Shown here: in pieces, positions 24,192 to 36,475 of the stretch
Layout of the letters: each line of letters begins with the position of its first letter
Position numbering within the stretch: position 1 is the stretch's first letter
DNA from: Fremontodendron californicum
Lineage: Eukaryota; Streptophyta; Magnoliopsida; Malvales; Malvaceae
Length of the DNA: 64,000 bases
Direction: 5' to 3'
Assembly: GCA_030761205.1 (NCBI GenBank)
Contig: JAULJL010000002.1
Span: forward strand, 42,248,814 to 42,312,813
Notes under the pieces: generated by a model
Databases searched by the model: none
The model's input: the letters and a program-made list of their open reading frames with translations, nothing else
What the model was told of the DNA's origin: nothing
Made by a program: the position numbers and the translations under genes

Positions 24192-26714
24192 ATGCCTTCT
24201 AAGCTCTATTCTTCAATCTTCCCATCTATCATCTTTCTTTCCCTTGTTTTCCTCTTCCTTTACTCCACTTTCCTCCCCCTTTATGCCAATAACCACTCCT
24301 CTTCACCGCCCACTAAAAGGTTCCTTCCTTCACCCTCTTCTTCTTGCAACCTTTTTAATGGCCATTGGGTTTTAAACTCCACCAAAGTCAAGCCTTACTA
24401 CGATGAGACCTGCCCATTTCATAGAAACGCCTGGAATTGTCTTAAGAACAAGAGGGGCAACATGGGAATCATCAATTCCTGGAAATGGGTACCCAAAGAT
24501 TGCAAGTTGGAGAGAACTGATCCCTGGCGGTTCTTAGGTTTGATGAGGAATAGGAATATTGGCTTTGTTGGGGATTCTTTGAATGAAAACTTTTTGGTGT
24601 CTTTTTTGTGCATTCTTAGAGTGGCTGATGGAGGTGCTAAAAAGTGGAAGAAAAAGGGTGCTTGGAGAGGGGCTTATTTTCCGAAGTATAATGTTACAGT
24701 TGCCTATCATAGGGCTGTTTTGCTTTCTAAATACAAGTAAGTTATATATATAGATAATTTTTGATATTATGATTGATTGAAAATGCCATTGAGATAATTT
24801 AATGTTGTATTTGTTATCTTGTGATGCTTGAAATTTCACAAAATTGCTGAAACTGTGTTGAGCAATGAGAAGGCCATATTTGGATCAATCTATTAGAGGA
24901 AACTGGTAAAATGCAGGCACTTTCTTTAGGTTTCATGACAAATACTCTCAGTGATCTTATTCTTAATTTTTTGATCTAGTGGTTCTTGGAATTATGTTTT
25001 TCCCATTCTAATGATGTTATACTATACTAGACCATTATGGATTAAACTGCAAAGGGTGATTTATCTGCTGTGGGAATTGATGGATTACATTTTTGAATTC
25101 TCTGGAATTTTTTTAGAATACTGTTTGCATTGTGGTCTGTTCTGAGTATACCGCTTGCCAAATTCCCTCTGGTATTGTCATGTAATTTTTAATATTAAGA
25201 GATTTAGTCTGACCTTGGAACTCAAGATATCTGAATTGGAATGTTGTGTCAGAGTTGATAATGCAGTTCTCATCAAACTACTTACCACCTTAAAATGGTT
25301 TTTTTGATCAGCAAACTAGCTTCTTGACTTGCATGTTCCCAAGTTTTCTTTTCAATGCTATGACTTATAACTATTTTCTTGTTTTTGGCATCAGTCATTT
25401 TAGGTAATAACATATTCTTATGTTGTTTCATTGGCTTTCTATGGAAATTCTAGATGTCTGTCTTAGTTTTATGTTTCACATGCTTGTGCTTTACTGAAAA
25501 AGGTGGAAGCCAAAACAACATGCGGTTTCTGATCAAGATGGACCAAAAGGAATACACCGAGTGGATGTTGATATTCCTGCAGATGAATGGATTAGCATCA
25601 CTGACTTCTATGATGTTCTTGTTTTCAACACTGGCCATTGGTAATCTTCTTTTCTTTTTGCTAAATTATAGAAGATGCTGATCAATTAATAAATCTCTTT
25701 TTGTTATTATTTTCTGATATCATATGTGCTTAATATAATTTTGAGATGTTTCATTGTTGAAATGTAGTGTCTTAATACATACATAACACACACACACACA
25801 TGCAAACAATCTTTTCTTCATGCATATACACATGCAAGGCAATTATCTTGGGCCATTCCTCTTTGTGAACATCTTGGGCTAAATGTTTGATTTGCTCTTG
25901 GTTAGGTGGGGCTATGATAAATTCCCAAAAGAGACACCTCTTGTCTTTTATCGGCATGGGCGACCAATAAGTCCGCCCCTGGGATTATCGGATGGCCTTC
26001 AAGTTGTTCTTGAAAATATGGTCCACTACATTCAAAAGGAAGTTCCTAAGAACACTCTCAAGTTCTGGCGGTTGCAATCACCAAGACATTTTTATGGTGG
26101 CGAGTGGAATCAAAATGGTAGTTGCTTGTTTGACAGACCCCTTGAAGAAGTCCAGGTATCAGTTGATAAACTTAATCCGCTCTTCAATTGCAATGTCAAG
26201 TTTGGTCTTGTTTAATACTCCATTTAATTTAGTCCCATACTATTGCCAACTTTCTTTTTTTTTTTTTTTTGAGTTTCATTGGCATGCCTTGAATAGCAAT
26301 TCAAAACCAAAGTTAGTTTGGTTTAAAGACGAATCTACTATCGATCTAAAGAAACATCCTTTTGAATTTTAAACTATATTTGGAATGTGCACTGATATAT
26401 TTATAGAGGATTTGATACTAATACCTGGACAGCTCGACTTGTGGTTTGATCCTAGCAACAATGGAGTGAATAAAGAAGCAAGGACACTTAACAATCTAAT
26501 TAAAGATGCACTGCATGGCACAGATATTCGATTGCTTGATCTGACTCATTTGAGTGAGTTCAGAGCAGATGCTCATCCAGCAATTTGGTTAGGACAGAAG
26601 GATGCTGTGTCGATTTGGGGCCAAGACTGCATGCACTGGTGCCTACCTGGTGTCCCCGACACATGGGTTGATATACTGGTACAACTAATCCGTAATAGCT
26701 TCGAGACAGGCTGA
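24192..26714 (+). CDS. TBL-type polysaccharide O-acetyltransferase, four exons, complete
   Basis: Exons 24192-24736, 25503-25640, 25906-26155 and 26433-26714 join in phase to 404 residues. The product is a type II Golgi membrane protein of the TRICHOME BIREFRINGENCE-LIKE family: a TM helix at about residues 8-31, a serine/proline-rich linker, the PMR5N/TBL domain from CNLFNGHWV (about 52), and the PC-esterase domain with the GDS motif (FVGDSLNENF, residues 127-129) and the C-terminal DxxH motif (DCMHWCLPG, D376 and H379). The landmarks DVLVFNTGHWW, LFDRPL and VNKEAR are also typical. GDS serine with DxxH aspartate and histidine form the catalytic triad used to transfer acetyl groups to wall polymers such as xylan, mannan or pectin. 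By sequence feel it is closest to the TBL10-13 branch; the polymer acetylated is unknown. A (CA) run sits in intron 2 near 25792. Confidence 0.95.
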
Positions 26715-28091
26715 TGAAATGTGAACAGAATCTAATCAAGTTGTTTAAACATTCACCTTGGATATTGCCAACCCGCACCCTCTGCGTGCACTTGGTATGC
26801 CAATATGTGAGAATTGATTGCAGAATACAGGTGAATGTCATAAGACTGGTCTCTTTGGAGATGAATGACAGTTAGCTGTTTGAAAATTGAACCCTGCTGC
26901 CCTCTAAGATCTCTTTTTATGGGTGTTTTTTACTTCTTTTTTTCCGGTTTTGGGGGTGGGGTTTGAGAGTGCAGGAGAAGTCGGAGAAGAGGGTTGAAAG
27001 ATGAGCTGAGAAATTCATCTACATTCCATAGGTTTAACCATCAAATATGTAGAAAGAAATACCAATTTTTTTTTCTTCTCATTCATTTAATTCTTTTTAT
27101 GCTTTAACCTTTCTGAACTTTGAAATGAAAATGTAAGTGCAGCTTATTGTTAGCATATTGTTGTCACTGTCAGCTGACTTTATTACCATTGTGCTATTCA
27201 CTTGAAACCTACTGGAACTGCAGTTAATTTGGAAATTCTTCTTTCTTCTTCTTAGAGAAGTCCAAACATGGCTGGAAACAGCAATTATCAAATTTCAAGA
27301 ACACTTAAAAACCTGAAGATTCTCTACAGCTGTGGATCAAAGATTGCCAATATTCAAAGGCATACATAAGAATAATCCTCTCTCACACTGCAATTCCTAA
27401 TGTGCATAAGGATTGGTTTAACAAAACCATATTGCCTATTTTGTCAACTAGAAAGGAACAAAATTCCCTATCACATAATTTGATAACAATTGATCACAGT
27501 AGTTATCTTGAAAATAGTAAATCTTTTTGTCCCAAATAATTTCTCAAAACTGGGGTCCCTTTTTCCAGTTTGGAGCTTAAGGCTGTCATAGGTAATAATA
27601 TACTTTGCAATTACATCTCCAAAATCTCAGGCTTTTAGACATGTCCTGGTCGCTTTCCCTCCTCTTCTTTAGCCCTTTAAATACCCACAACAAAGAAACT
27701 ATAACAGAGGGAAAGCAAAAAAGAAAAGTCCAAGACCAAGAGCTCCGATCCCTTTTTCTTTTCAAGATAATCCTTAACTTGAATCTTTGGGTTTTATCAG
27801 AGAATCAGGAAAATGTCTTTTAACATGTCTGTTTCAGTTGGTTATTGATAATTGAGTCTTTAAGCCCTTTAACACCATGTTGGAGTCAATTTCTTGTTGC
27901 CATAGTCCCAAGGTATGCAATTGACATTTTCTTTTGTGTTTTCTTGGACTACAAAAGGGCAACGCAATTGTTGTTGTTCTTTCTTTAAATTTTCTTTATT
28001 CACAAAGGAAAAAAGAATTCACAAAGCGTAAGTCTTGGTTTTTGTGTTTTCTTGAATATGGATATAAAAAAAATGAAAAATTCAACAAAAA
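26715..28091. other. Intergenic, TBL 3' region to tRNA; no gene seen
   Basis: AT-rich sequence with T runs. Open frames are short and show no family likeness. The frame ending at 28146 reads through the tRNA gene and is an artefact of it. Confidence 0.5.
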
Positions 28092-28165
28092 TGGTCCCGG
28101 CGAGGCTCGAACTCGCGACCTTCGGCTCATAAGACCAATGCTCTAACCAACTGAGCTACGGGACC
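28092..28165 (-). tRNA. tRNA, anticodon UAU by position (tRNA-Ile for AUA)
   Basis: The minus strand folds as a full cloverleaf without intron. Acceptor GGTCCCG pairs with CGGGACC, then discriminator A at 28092. The D arm is GCTC/GAGC with loop AGTTGGTTA. The anticodon stem TTGGT/GCCGA encloses the seven-base loop CTTATGA. The T arm is GCGAG/CTCGC with loop TTCGAGC. Both internal pol III promoter boxes are present (A box TAGCTCAGTTGG, B box GAGTTCGAGCC) and a TTTTT terminator follows on the minus strand (28086-28090). Counting the loop gives positions 34-36 as T-A-T. The base at 37 is G, unusual for a tRNA that reads A-starting codons, which normally has A37. So I am sure of a tRNA but less of its identity or decoding. 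Confidence 0.93.
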
Positions 28166-28448
28166 CTTTGATTTTTTGCTTCGTCTTTATTTTAATAATT
28201 GTTATACTAGAAAACTGAAATGGGCCATTCGCTCTTGCCTTATTAAGGCCCAAAAAGTTTATAAAGGCCCGTCGGTCGTCGCACATTTTCGACTTCTAAA
28301 TTCTAACGTTTAGAAAGCGAACTGAGGAAAAAGCAGTTTCACCAAACCGAAGTAACAAATAACACCAAGATTCTTTGTTTTGTTATCAACTACCATTCAA
28401 AAGCCAAGTCAGAGCTGATCAAAAATCACTTAAAACAAAACAAAAATC

Positions 28449-28456
28449 TATAAATA
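28449..28456 (+). promoter_or_regulatory. Candidate TATA box of the Spinster-like gene
   Basis: TATAAATA in AT-rich context, about 97 bases upstream of the ATG of the MFS transporter gene, leaving room for a leader of about 65 bases. Motif and position only. Confidence 0.45.
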
Positions 28457-28552
28457 TCAATAGCAGAGTACGTGGATTATATAAGTTACTGAAACAACAA
28501 GAAGAAGGAGAATCACAAGCTTCAGAGTCAAACGCTTCCGTATAGACGAGAC

Positions 28553-29155
28553 ATGGCGAGGAATTCAGTGTCATTATCAGTTCCAAACCCTTCCTGGTTC
28601 ACACCCAAAAGGTATTTTTTTTCCTTGTTTTCATAAGTTTTTTGGATGTTGAAACATTAATTTGGTGGCTGAGAAAATGAAGGAAAAATAAAATAAATGA
28701 TGATTGTAGTTGTTGGAAGAGCTTCACCTAATTGTTTTGGCTTGTAAAGTTAGTTGCTTTGCTGGCTTTTTTTTTTTTTTTTCTAGAGAAAGAAGTTGAG
28801 AATTTTTTATTTTTTTCCATTTTCTTTTGTCAATTGGGGTTTCTGAGATTTGTTTGAATGTCAAGATTTTGGCTCAATTTCTCTACCTTGAGTGACCAGT
28901 AACCACATTCTGCAATTTTTGTCTTATTTATTTACTTTTGTAATGGTTAAGGTGTTCACTTGCAGACAAATGTTTAAGATTTTCACTTGTTTAGGTGATA
29001 ACTTTATGCAAATATACAGTTTATGTTATGACTGGGAAAGGAAAGGATGCTCTTTTTTGCTTGTCCTTGACTACTGGACTAAGAGAAACTGTAATATGCT
29101 ATGTTGGTAAGGGTGAGCACACATGTTGAGTGACATATTGAGCTTCTTTTTAAAG

Positions 29156-29218
<63 letters not shown>

Positions 29219-32200
29219 TATGGAATGGAAGCCACCGCAGATGATTGAAACGAGTGCCCTAGCGCTTTCTCTGTTTTCTCTAATAAAAATCAACTAGCAT
29301 ATGGCACCAACCTTCTTCTTGTCTTCTTCCCATAAGAGTCTAAAAAAGAATGCTCCTCCGTTCTCCTAGGCTGACTGAAGACTGGCTTAAAAGACAACCT
29401 TACCCGTGGGGGCGATGTGCAAGCTCTTACTTCTGTCTCCTAAGTCAGTTAGTGGATCCAGAAAGCTCCGCCCAAAGGTGCTTTTTGAAAGCCGGTCCCC
29501 TGTAGCCCAAGAATATATATATATATATGTCATGGCTGTGAGTTGTAGGTCAGATTTATTAATGCAAAAGTTAGGATCCATTAGCAGTAACACGTAAAGA
29601 GTTTGCAGATTTTGCAACTGATGCATGAAAATTATAGTGGTGCTTTGGACATTATTGTTTGTTTTTTGCAGGTTGCTAGCTATCTTTTGTGTTATCAACT
29701 TGTTAAATTATGTGGATCGAGGAGCAATAGCAAGCAATGGTGTCAATGGGAGTCTTGGAACTTGCACATCGAGTGGTACATGCACTTCTGGTAGTGGAAT
29801 ACAGTAAGACTTAGAGACCCTAAATTTTTTCTCCTTACTGCTGAGGCATTTGATGGTGGATATTGTTCCTTATTAGATTCTATTGGTGGATGGGGCAACA
29901 GTTGTAAATACCTGTTAATATCTCATTACTTTGTTTCATTTTCCCCCAAAATTAGGAGACACGGGAGTCTTTCGAGAGATTAGTTTGTGACAAAGGAAAA
30001 TTAAGGAATTCATAGTATGTGATTTTGTTTCTTTTCTTTTTTTGAGCATTAGACTGTAAGACTGAATTAGTTTTGGCTCAATGTAGATATTTATTGATGG
30101 AAAAAACTTACAATACCAACACATATATGTTCGATTGCTTATTATCCATTGTCTGATGCACCACCTTTGACCTAATAACCATTTTTTTACTTGAGAACTT
30201 AAACCTCCTTGAACTTCTATATGCTCGATTGAGATGTAAATAACTTGCCAGTTACTTTTTGAGACCTCTAAACTCTTTGGCTTATTCGGGTTTATTGTTC
30301 TGTATAGGGGTGAGTTCAACTTGAACAATTTCGAAGATGGAGTTCTGTCATCCGCATTTATGGTTGGACTTCTTGTGGCTTCTCCCATATTTGCATCGTT
30401 AGCAAAGAGGTAAGGAGCTTCAATAGTCTGGAAAACTCATTAAATAAAAAATATATACATAAATTGTATAAAATATGGGCCAAACATCTACTTTTAAGTA
30501 TCATATATTTTTAAGTTTGAACCATTTGGTGTAGCTATACTTTTCGTGTTTAGCTTTAATATTGAACAGAAGCCTCATTCTTGATGTTTTTTCAGTACGA
30601 ACATGTGCTTGTGCCCTATGAGAAATACTTAAATCTTTCTGGGTAAAGGCTGGAATTAATTGCTTTGTTTCCGAATTACTCAAAAGAATTAATTTTGCAT
30701 GCATGTGTCAGATAAATGTTGCTTCCAGGGTATGTTTAATTGTTATGTGCTCATATTTATGTGATCATTTGGTCTGATCAGGATGAATATTGTGTTCGAG
30801 GCATCGCAGTTTTCCATATAAGTTACTCAAGATTATAATAAGAAAAGTTTCAGGTTTGATGAATCGGGCGTAAATTTGTTTTGTTTGTGAGTCCTTATGT
30901 ATTTATAAAAGTTTTGCAGTGTTAATCCATTTAGACTTATTGGAGTTGGGTTGTCTGTATGGACTTTGGCTACAACTGGTTGTGGTTTTTCATTCAATTT
31001 CTGGTCCATCATAATCTGCCGCATGTAAGTGGGTTACTTATTCCTTCCTTTCTTCACTTATTTTTTAATCTTTTATTATTTTAGCACTAAGATAATAAGT
31101 AATAAGATAATTGTGCTAATCTTAATTCTTTCTAGGCTAGTTGGTGTTGGTGAAGCTTCATTTATCAGTCTTGCAGCTCCTTTCATTGATGACAATGCCC
31201 CTGTTGCTCAGGTTTTTTTTTATTTCTGTGCTCTCTGATAACTGTAGGGATATTAAAATTGTCTGTATTTAATTTGGTGCCTGATCTACTAATACAAAGT
31301 TTTCTGGTATGAAATATAGAGACAAGTAGAGGACATACCTGCCCTATACTGGTTTTGAGATGTGTTCCATTTCAGTTAGAAATACATATGTGCATGTGTT
31401 TTACCTATTTTACTTTCATCTAAATGTCACAAAAGTCTCAATACTTTCAGCTGATACTTATGTATTAAATCTCTTATGAAATTTTATATTAAAGTAAGTT
31501 GAATAGCTCATGGGGTTGTTCAATATTTTCTTCCCTTCTGAGCCAATTTCTTTAAATTTTGGGTTACTGCACTTGCATTGTTGAATGTTGATCACTGATC
31601 TAAGACATAATTTCCTTTATTTAGTGAATCCTAAAGTTGATGTATGTTAAGGTAGACTAACTTTTTGATTTGAATTAAGATCATGTGGCCAAAAGGGATA
31701 CTTAGTTTATCCCAAAAGTTAAGGAATTTGGGCCTTTCCAAAAATTGGTATGATTGAAAAGGGTGCAAGAAGGATGTTCAGCTTTTGATGTTGAAAAATG
31801 AAATTGAAGTTAATTGTTTTGGTATGGTCCATTATGAAAATTTAGAACCAGGGTTCAATCTAATTATTTAATTATGCATATTGATCACAATCATCTTGCT
31901 ATTGACTATTGAGTTTGGGAGTTATATGCAAAATTCCCTTTGTGTTTATATTTCATCTTTTACCATAAATTTTTTGTTGATATCATCCCCTTGAATCTTA
32001 TTCTTCTCCTGCCTTTGTATCAGAAAACAGCATGGCTGGCAATATTTTACATGTGTATACCAACTGGATATGCACTCGGCTATGTTTATGGTGGATTAGT
32101 AAGTTTTCTTTTCTAGCTCTTTTATAGGTATTAACTTCTTTTCTCTTTTTCAAAATGATCTCCTTACTTCCTTCCTAGTTTAGAACTAGAAGAACTATAC

Positions 32201-35200
32201 TCTGCCAATAAGTTAATTTGAGATAACTAGCTAACAGCAATCTTTCGGAACAGGTTGGCACTTACTTAAATTGGCGTTTTGCATTCTGGGTGGAAGCAAT
32301 TCTGATGCTTCCATTTGCTATTCTGGGTTTTATTATGAAGCCTTTGCAGTTGAAAGGTACACATCGGATACCTAGCGACTCGGATTGTTCATGTAGACTT
32401 TTTCCAGTTACTTTCTAATGATTCTTTTGGTACAGGTTTTGCTCCTGCTGAATCTAAAAAAGCACTGATCTCCGTTGAGACAGACGTACCAGAAGATCAA
32501 GGTACTGCATAATTGACATATCTGTTGCACTTCCCTCTTGAAACTGTATTACTTTAGTGACCAGATAAGAACTTATCATGGTTTGTCATATATAAATTAC
32601 TTTAGAATGTCTTTACTTTCATTTTATATTCCAATTAGCTGGTCTTGCAATAACCAAAATCTAACATGAACCAACCACTTACTAAATTTTGATGCTTTGT
32701 CAAAGATGTGCTTGAGAAGTAATGTTTCCCCTTCTATCCGCCGCCTTGTCCCCTTCAAAAAAAAAAGATTTTTATTGAAGTTTATAAAATTTGTTTGAAG
32801 CATTGATGCTTGGTTAACCCTAATATGTATGTGCTATAATCAATCTAATAGGAATTAGGTTCAAGGTTAAATTATTGCCCAAAATAGTTCATCTTAGGTG
32901 CAATATGGTTGGATGAGTTACCCGTTGTTTCTATTTTCAGCCACAATTTCTTGTTAAGTGCAAATTCTAGGTTTCAACAGAAGTTAATCATTACATAAAC
33001 CTCATTTCATGATCTGCCCTCTAAAACTAAGTTTCTTATGTGTAAGATCTCTTATTATTGAATGTACTTAACGTTTTTTATTCTTGATGAAGGTACAGAG
33101 GCTTTAAACGTTAAAGGTAGTGCAAAATCCATGAAGGAAGAATTCAGCCACATGTTTTCCAAGTGAGGGCCATCGTCTTGATGTTCATAATATACGATCT
33201 ATATAATTGCTTATTTATAGGCCTTTATGCTACTTGTATTGCAGAAACTTCTTATTATATATTAGAAACTGGACAAACATAAATTTAAGCTGTATCAAAC
33301 TCTCTATAGCCTTGTACATGTTCAGTATATAAATATCTCTGCTGCATTATATCTTTTACTGCACGCATAGCATTCTTTTCTTCTGTTCTTTCCCCTACTA
33401 CTACTATGATTATCAGCATATCTTATTCGTATAGGAAGTCTATCACAGAGGTTTCCATTTGAAAATGCATCTGTGTAATTTTCACATCTTTGAAATTTTC
33501 ATCTGGCCAGGATGAAATGTGCATCCATTAATTCGAACCAGTTTTCAAGATTTATCAGAGACATGAAAGCACTCTTGGTTGATAAGGTTTACGTTGTCAA
33601 TGTTTTAGGTATGTCCTTTTACCCTGCTTCACAGATCCAGATCACTTCCAGTCTATGTTACCTGGACTCTTCATTTTTTCTAAAGTACTCGTGTCCGACA
33701 CATATTCGGACATGAATATGGGAGTATGATCCTCCAAATATATGGAAAAACTTAGAAAAATTTGAGTATACCTGTGTCGGACACATACCCGTATCCGACA
33801 CTCACCTCTCGAGTCCGAGTAACATAGCTTTCAGTTATGCTATTGTATCTCTGAAAACAATCAAGCAGAACTTCTATGTTAAATTTGTTGTTTCTCGTAT
33901 TTTTTTTATGCGATTGCTGCTTTTCTTCAGTTCAATGAGTTGTCTTACTGGTTGAATTACGTATTCCTTGATGAACTTTATTTTGGGACATGTACATTGT
34001 CAGTTGTAATTATTTTACTATTCGTGTTAACTCATTTATAAGCTGACTTGAAAGCATCCATTTTTCAGGTTATTGTGCATACAACTTTGTTTTAGGTGCT
34101 TACTCTTATTGGGGGCCTAAGGCTGGTAAAAATATTTATAATATGGTAAGCTTTTAGAGCCAATGTGACCGTATATCTACTTATAAATTAATGTCTAAAA
34201 TATCCTTTATTGTTTAAAATTTAGCTAGAAATTTCTAATGAGATTAAGCAGCATAAAAAAAGTAGATGAGTAAAATAACTTGTGATATTTTATCTCAAGT
34301 TAGGGTCTTCTTGCAGAGTGATGCAGACATGATATTTGGGGGAATAACCATTGTCTGTGGAATATTGGGCACACTAGCAGGAGGCTACGTTCTGGATTTC
34401 ATGACTTCCACAATCTCCAATGCTTTCAAGGTAGGTGCTCTCTATGTTGCTCCGACTCTTCATTTTTCTTTAAGTATCCGTGTCCCACGCATATCCGGAT
34501 ATGAGTATGGGGATATGATCCTCAAATACATGAAAATCCGTGTAGGACACATACCCGTGTCCTACACTCACACCCGAGTCCGAGTAACATAGGGTGCTCT
34601 TGCATTTTAAAAGAAATGCTCTAAGATGAATTTTCTTGATACAGTTATATATCAATTGCTTCATTCATATATAGTAGTAAATTACATGCTTTCACCCTGA
34701 TGCCACTAACATGATTGTTCTGCATCACCAAATTCCCTGGACTTCTTTTTGCAGCTTCTCTCAATAACAACATTTTTTGGGGCAATCTTTTGTTTCACTG
34801 CCTTTTGTTTTAAGAGCATGTATGCGTTCCTAGCTCTTTTCTCAGTTGGTGAATTACTGGTCTTTGCCACCCAGGTAATCTCTTTTCTAAAGCAAAATAG
34901 AACCCTCGCGTACTAGTTATTAGCTATTGCAGTATTACATTCTTATTCGGATGAACTGAAATTCAATCCTGTAGTTTACTTGCTGCTAACAATAGATTCA
35001 CTATCTGTCTACTAAGTTGAGGACTCGATTTGGGAGTTAGAAACTGCTTAACTGAGGTTATATACTATGTTGCTCCGACTCTTCATTTTTTTTCTAGTAC
35101 CCGTGTCCGACACATATCCAGACATGGGTATGGTGATATGATCCTCTAAGGACCCTTCAAATACATGGAAATCTTGGAAAAAATTGAACATACCCGTGTC

Positions 35201-36475
35201 CGACACTCACACCCGAGTCCGAGTAACATAGGTTATATATCCTGTGTTGTCAACCGGAGCAACCTAAGGTGACAGAGATTAGATCATGTAGTTAACTCTC
35301 TATTCGTTGCCTTTTTTCATTTTGTCTTCGTTTATCCATTTTAGTTTTGCTGTGCTTAGTACTAGTTAACCAAGGTTTTTACTCACATAAAGTTATTAAT
35401 TATAGAAGATATATGAAGTTATAAGGTGTATTCCATTTGTAAACTAACTGAAAAATCTTGTTTTTCACTTATGTTATTACTATATGATGGCATGTTATGA
35501 AGCTAGAACTAAAGACTACTTCCTTGATATGAAGTTCCTAAGCTTTTTCTTTTTTCCAGGGTCCTGTAAATTACATATGTCTCCACTGTGTTAAGCCAAG
35601 TTTGAGGCCATTATCTATGGCTATGTCTACTGTTTCAATTCACATATTCGGTGATGTGCCTTCTTCGCCACTTGTGGGGGTCCTCCAGGTTTGTCTTTCA
35701 ACAAATTCTAAATGTGAATTTAATTTATACCACAAACTCCCATCTACCATCCAAAGACTACAAAGATAAGGCTGAAAAAATATTTTTTATTTGCTTTTAG
35801 AATTGCCAAACAGATCCTCCTATCTACCATCCATAGACTAACAAGAAAACAATAACTGAAAAATGGCTTCTATAGAATCTACAGGACAAGGGAAACTGAA
35901 AAGTTTATCTAGCAATTGAAAAGCTATGTAATCAGCTTTTGACTTTGATGCTCCCTTTACCTATCTTTTGTTTAGTATTTGCCTTTTCTAAATTGTTAAA
36001 AAGTGAAAAAGTTAAGACGAAGAATAATCGAACTTCTAACATTCATGTTTCTGCAGGACTCTGTCAACAATTGGAGAGAAACTGCTCTTATTCTAACATC
36101 AATTTTGTTTCCAGCAGCTGGGATATGGTTTATAGGTATTGTCACTTGTCATGTGTGTCATGTTTTTTTTTTTCTTCTTCTTACAGAAACAAACAAAAAT
36201 GAATCATATTTTTAAGGCTAGTTGAGGCATAGGTTATACACTTGGAAAAGTTCTGGTTGTGAATTTCAATTAGTATTAATTCATATGGTAATGAAATTTG
36301 CATGGCTGAATAAGTATTATATGTTGCAATGGCAGGAATATTTCTGCATAGTGTGGATAGATTCAATGAAGATAGTGAAGGACAAATTACTGAAGTTGAT
36401 AGATCAAATACCACACCTTTGCTTGAACCCAGAGTTGCAGAAACAAGAGACTCTTCTGCTGATCATCAACCATGA
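28553..36475 (+). CDS. Spinster-like MFS transporter, 16 exons, complete
   Basis: Sixteen exons with GT-AG borders join without a phase error to 514 residues: 28553-28611, 29672-29803, 30308-30409, 30920-31024, 31136-31211, 32024-32098, 32254-32356, 32436-32501, 33093-33162, 33511-33608, 34069-34145, 34317-34430, 34755-34874, 35560-35688, 36057-36135, 36336-36475. The product is a 12-helix major facilitator of the Spinster (SPNS) group. Landmarks are LLAIFCVINLLNYVDRGAIA in helix 1, FEDGVLSSAFMVGLL, the VGVGEASFISLAAPFIDD segment, WLAIFYMCIPTGYALGYVYG, LNWRFAFWVEA, AYNFVLGAYSYWGPKA and DMIFGGITIVCGILGTLAGG. A hydrophilic loop between the two six-helix halves carries the acidic and serine/lysine-rich segment (residues about 220-280). 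Animal relatives move sphingosine-1-phosphate or lysophospholipids out of lysosomes or cells; plant substrates are not established. Introns 10, 12 and 13 each carry a MITE of one family. Confidence 0.96.
29159..29213. repeat. (AT)n microsatellite in Spinster intron 1
   Basis: Pure AT tract of about 26 units, followed by ACACAC. Confidence 0.95.
29214..29528. other. Unidentified GC-richer segment in Spinster intron 1
   Basis: Between the long AT tract and a short (TA) run at 29515-29528 lies about 300 bases whose composition differs from the rest of the intron (for example GTGCCCTAGCGCTTTC, CCCGTGGGGGCGATGTGC, AAAGCCGGTCCCCTGTAGCCC). It has no coding character. Flanking by AT repeats suggests an inserted repeat, but I find no terminal repeats and cannot name it. 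Confidence 0.35.
33653..33827 (+). mobile_element. CTATGTT-family MITE in Spinster intron 10, copy C (175 bp)
   Basis: Termini CTATGTTACCTGGACTC and CTCGAGTCCGAGTAACATAG, flanked by CTTCCAGT (33645-33652) and CTTTCAGT (33828-33835), seven of eight identical. It starts 44 bases downstream of the exon 10 donor. Confidence 0.85.
34442..34592 (+). mobile_element. CTATGTT-family MITE in Spinster intron 12, copy D (151 bp)
   Basis: Termini CTATGTTGCTCCGACTC and CCCGAGTCCGAGTAACATAG with a perfect 8-bp duplication GGTGCTCT (34434-34441 and 34593-34600). The exon 12 donor GT is at 34431-34432, so the element begins at intron position 12 and the left duplication overlaps the splice donor context. Confidence 0.92.
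35065..35231 (+). mobile_element. CTATGTT-family MITE in Spinster intron 13, copy E (167 bp)
   Basis: Termini CTATGTTGCTCCGACTC and CCCGAGTCCGAGTAACATAG, perfect 8-bp duplication GTTATATA (35057-35064 and 35232-35239). This and copy D give the cleanest definition of the family: element ends CTATGTT...AACATAG, 8-bp target duplication, hence hAT-like. Confidence 0.93.

Noticed and set aside
24534..24839. 101-codon minus frame over TBL exon 1
   Set aside because: Antisense shadow of a firmly identified exon.
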